This document shows positions 17,301 to 19,560 of a DNA stretch of 19,560 nt, piece by piece. Every line of letters begins with the position of its first letter. Within the stretch, counting starts at the first letter, position 1. The stretch spans positions 1 to 19,560 of the forward strand of contig JBFIPX010000050.1 of assembly GCA_041609895.1 (NCBI GenBank), in the 5' to 3' direction. The notes beneath the pieces are model-generated. The model did no database searches. It was not told the DNA's origin and saw only the letters and a program-made list of their open reading frames with translations. This stretch comes from JAHHLP01 sp041609895. GTDB taxonomy: Bacteria > Bacteroidota > Rhodothermia > Rhodothermales > JABDKH01. The translations under genes and the position numbers were made by a program.

Positions 17301-18560
17301 ATGTGGAGGTATCGGCGTTTGAGGTTTAGCAGACAGTTGCGTAGCGACTTGGCGTTCGGCAGCCGGGCAACACGAGTTGCTGGTGCTAGCTCATGGATCG
17401 TACTGGTCGTGGTAATGTTTGCTGCTTTCGCAGGCTGCGACACGGGTCCTGCGGAAAGCCTCTGGGATCCGTCTGCTTCCATCGGCGATCCGCCAGTCAT
17501 ATCTGCAGTGGATCCCCCTGATGTCGCCCTTGCCGGCGTAGATATCGTGACCATCTCGGGCAGCAATTTCGTTGCCGACCCCGACCGCGTTATTGTCTTT
17601 TTTGGCGGTACCCGCGTGCCGGTTCTGGAAGCGTCGGACACACAACTGAAGGTACAGGCGCCCAACGAACCAAGTCCCGAGGTCGCCCTTCGCGTCGCGG
17701 TGATCGGAAACGACGCCGAATCGTTTTCGAACTCCTGGCAGCTCGCGCTTCTTCCGGCGGAGGAGGAGTTCGGGGGAATCCTTGACTCGGAGAACCCCTT
17801 CGCCATCGCGGCGGACGCTGACGGAAACATCTATGTCTCGGTCTTCAGAGGTGGTGTCTCCATCGGCATTCGAAGGATCGCAGTTGACGAGACTGAGTCC
17901 AGTTTTTCGACCACAACCTTTCAGTGGAAGGGGCTCGATTTCGGACCCGATGGGCTGCTATACGGAGCGCGCGGTGTCCGCGCTGTCTTTCAGTTCCCCG
18001 ACGGCGGAGGAATTCAGCAGACATGGGCGGTAGAGGGCAACACCTCGGTGGTCTTCGACGATCTCGACTTCGATACGATAGGCAACGCCTGGGCGGTAGG
18101 CGACAACGAAAACCTGTATCGGATTGCGCCCGACAAGGCGATAACTCCTTTCCCGTTCATGGGCGACGTGCGTGCAGTCAAGGTGGTCGGCTCATCGCTT
18201 TTCGTTGCTGTGGCAGGCACGGGCGGTGGTCAGATATGGCGATTCGCGATCGCGGGCAATGGCGACATCGACGCGGGGACGCTTCACTTCAACCTGGGCG
18301 CCGAGACGCAAGCGGAAGTGCTCTCGCTTGAGGCCGCGACGAATGGCGATCTGTTCGTGGGTACGGACGATGCAAATCCAATCTGGGTGGTCCATCCGGA
18401 TGGGACGGGAGAGCCGCTCTATCCCGGCGTCCTGAGAGCACCTGCCGCCTCGCTTGCGTGGACGGTAGATCCCTTTTTAATCGTTTCGGAAGCCAGGTCC
18501 TCGTCCGTGACGACGCCGAAACTGCGGAAGGTCAATACACGACTCGAGGGCGTGAGATAA
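17301..18560 (+). CDS. IPT/TIG-domain beta-propeller lipoprotein
   Basis: The protein is 419 residues. A hydrophobic stretch ending AAFAGC puts a lipid-modified Cys at residue 46. The n-region before it is unusually long and Arg-rich, so a later start is possible, but the only in-frame candidates before the hydrophobic core are TTG codons (residues 7, 13 and 17). Residues about 64-150 form an IPT/TIG immunoglobulin-like domain (PPVISAVDPPDVALAGV, VTISGSNFVADP, VIVFFGGTRVPVL), as seen in SusE/SusF-like and other surface lipoproteins. Residues about 160-410 repeat NHL-like propeller motifs (AIAADADGNIYVSVF, LDFGPDGLLYGA, LDFDTIGNAWAVGD, LEAATNGDLFVGTDD). It likely sits on the cell surface beside the receptor and binds ligand or the neighbouring secreted protein, which is inference. 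It is last in the tight group, starting five bases after the PorV-like stop; a GTG at 17298 also precedes the ATG. Confidence 0.85.
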   Translation: MWRYRRLRFSRQLRSDLAFGSRATRVAGASSWIVLVVVMFAAFAGCDTGPAESLWDPSASIGDPPVISAVDPPDVALAGVDIVTISGSNFVADPDRVIVFFGGTRVPVLEASDTQLKVQAPNEPSPEVALRVAVIGNDAESFSNSWQLALLPAEEEFGGILDSENPFAIAADADGNIYVSVFRGGVSIGIRRIAVDETESSFSTTTFQWKGLDFGPDGLLYGARGVRAVFQFPDGGGIQQTWAVEGNTSVVFDDLDFDTIGNAWAVGDNENLYRIAPDKAITPFPFMGDVRAVKVVGSSLFVAVAGTGGGQIWRFAIAGNGDIDAGTLHFNLGAETQAEVLSLEAATNGDLFVGTDDANPIWVVHPDGTGEPLYPGVLRAPAASLAWTVDPFLIVSEARSSSVTTPKLRKVNTRLEGVR

Positions 18561-18681
18561 CTTCGCTCACATATTGATATTGGGACAAACTATTGGTAAA
18601 TGGAGGCAGAGGATCACAAAACATTATTTCAGAACCTGAACTGACTTTGCATCACTAAATAAGACGATGGAGTTAAACACC
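18561..18681 (+). promoter_or_regulatory. AT-rich leader of the last gene, possible promoter
   Basis: The 121 bases between the lipoprotein and the next gene are clearly AT-rich. TGACTTTG at 18642-18649 differs by one base from the Bacteroidota -7 element TAnnTTTG and would give a leader of about 25 bases, but no good -33 TTTG is visible, so the promoter call is weak. GGAG at 18669-18672, nine bases before the ATG at 18682, is a reasonable ribosome-binding site and favours that ATG over an in-frame ATG at 18667. I see no terminator hairpin after the lipoprotein stop, so read-through from the operon is possible. Confidence 0.3.
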
Positions 18682-19560
18682 ATGAAGCATTTGTTACTGA
18701 CTGCGCTTGCTGCGGCTCTGGTTTTCGTCGTTCAGACGTCCAACGCCCAGGAGGAGTGGCAGTCAACCGGCGTCTTCTGGCCCGCCGAGCTTGAACTCAA
18801 CCAGAACGGTAACGGCGGACATGGAATCACCGTCGATCCGGACGGCAAGATTTGGTTCCACTTCTTCAGTGCCACCGACAGCGTTCAGGTGCCGGAGCTT
18901 GGCGATACCTGGCAGCCGGTGCGCGTACTTTATGCGCACAATTCGGACGGAAGCGCAGCCCTGTTTTCGCCCATCAAGTTTCTCGGCCCAGCTTGTGACA
19001 GCGACACGCTGGGTGGCGAGCTGGTTGGCGGCGCTTGGTCGGGCAAGAGTGGACGTGGTCTCAACATTGACCACAACGGCAACATTTTGGTGTCCGAGTT
19101 CGACCGCTTATACCGTATCAACTACCAGACCGGAGAATGCATGAACAAGGCGTTCCCATTCGAGGATCTGGTCGGTACGGCGAACACGACCCTTGCACGC
19201 GTGAGCGCTGATAATTCGGGTAAAGTGTACGCGGGTCGAGTCTTTCCCGGAGGTCCTATCCGCGTTCTGAATGAGGATCTCACGTCGGCGGGCGAAAACG
19301 TGACAGACCTACAGTCACAATTCTCTCGATCGCACCAGGTGAATGCCGCTGGGGATCGATTCTACGAGACGGACTACGAAAACACCTTTACCATCATTCA
19401 TGAGAAAGCCGATGAGTTTTCGCCGTGGGACTCGGTGGACGTAGCCTTCCGCGGCATGCGCACTGAGTCATCGGCGTTCAACCCGGCGACGGGACATATC
19501 TGGGTGAGCTCAGGCAACCCCCTGAACCTGGTGAACGAGGATCCGACCGTTGTCACGAAC
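18682..19560 (+). CDS. Secreted beta-propeller-like protein, 5' part
   Basis: The frame is open from ATG 18682 to the end of the window (293 residues visible, no stop), so the gene is cut by the edge. It begins with a typical signal peptide (1-22, MKHLLLTALAAALV to TSNA-QEEW). The mature part shows NHL/SMP-30-like propeller repeats: HGITVDPDGKIWFHFF, LNIDHNGNILVSEFDRLYRI, ARVSADNSGKVYAGRV, and SAFNPATGHIWVSSGN. The blade cores (DPDGKIW, DHNGNIL, DNSGKVY) resemble those of the upstream lipoprotein, so the two may be functionally paired. No enzyme motif is visible. In this lineage such proteins often end in a T9SS-like domain, but that part is outside the window. Two cysteines (in GPACDSD and TGECMNK) are about 47 residues apart and could form a disulfide. 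Confidence 0.85.
   Translation, partial: MKHLLLTALAAALVFVVQTSNAQEEWQSTGVFWPAELELNQNGNGGHGITVDPDGKIWFHFFSATDSVQVPELGDTWQPVRVLYAHNSDGSAALFSPIKFLGPACDSDTLGGELVGGAWSGKSGRGLNIDHNGNILVSEFDRLYRINYQTGECMNKAFPFEDLVGTANTTLARVSADNSGKVYAGRVFPGGPIRVLNEDLTSAGENVTDLQSQFSRSHQVNAAGDRFYETDYENTFTIIHEKADEFSPWDSVDVAFRGMRTESSAFNPATGHIWVSSGNPLNLVNEDPTVVTN

Overview
The window reads as chromosomal DNA of a Bacteroidota-type bacterium, most likely of the Rhodothermia/Balneolia side (an inference from gene content, not a phylogeny). The signs are a TonB-dependent receptor with an N-terminal carboxypeptidase-regulatory-like domain, a PorV/UPF0164-type barrel protein, a type IX secretion (T9SS) style C-terminal domain beginning LSQNYPNPFNPTT, a glucosamine-6-phosphate deaminase-like protein fused to a PIG-L/LmbE domain as in Bacteroides, and mostly weak Shine-Dalgarno sites. 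Base composition is moderately GC-rich. I see no tRNA, rRNA, insertion sequence, CRISPR array or phage gene.

Layout: (1) 1-372, the 3' end of a plus-strand gene of unknown function, followed by a strong hairpin at 397-430 that can serve as a convergent terminator. (2) 494-8485, five minus-strand genes. In transcription order they are a secreted PD40 beta-propeller protein, a large multidomain N-acetylmuramoyl-L-alanine amidase with a T9SS-like tail, an AmpG-like permease with a very large periplasmic insert, a tandem-GNAT acetyltransferase and a lipoprotein of the GHL10 glycosidase-like family. The last three overlap end to start. (3) 8486-8681, the divergent control region. (4) 8682-10670, the NagB-like/PIG-L fusion on the plus strand. 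(5) 10839-18560, a tight plus-strand group: TonB-dependent receptor, a 729-residue secreted protein with a fibronectin-like and T9SS-like C-terminus, a PorV-like barrel, and an IPT/TIG plus beta-propeller lipoprotein. (6) 18682 to the end, the 5' part of another secreted propeller-like protein, separated by 121 bases.

Two functional modules are suggested. Module A (494-10670) gathers activities that would fit murein fragments: cleavage of the lactyl-peptide bond (amidase), glycan processing (GHL10), import (AmpG-like), and amino-sugar handling (NagB-like/PIG-L, GNAT). Because the amidase carries a T9SS-like tail it would act outside the cell or at its surface, so scavenging or attack of foreign cell walls is as reasonable as self-recycling. 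Module B (10839-19560) looks like an outer-membrane uptake or surface system built round a TonB receptor without a SusD partner. Its ligand cannot be read from the sequence.

The points most worth a second look are the roughly 200-residue periplasmic insert in the AmpG-like permease, replacement of the catalytic Asp141 equivalent by Ser in the NagB-like domain, the surface-directed amidase next to permease and amino-sugar enzymes, and the SusD-less receptor operon with an about 110-residue last extracellular loop in the receptor.
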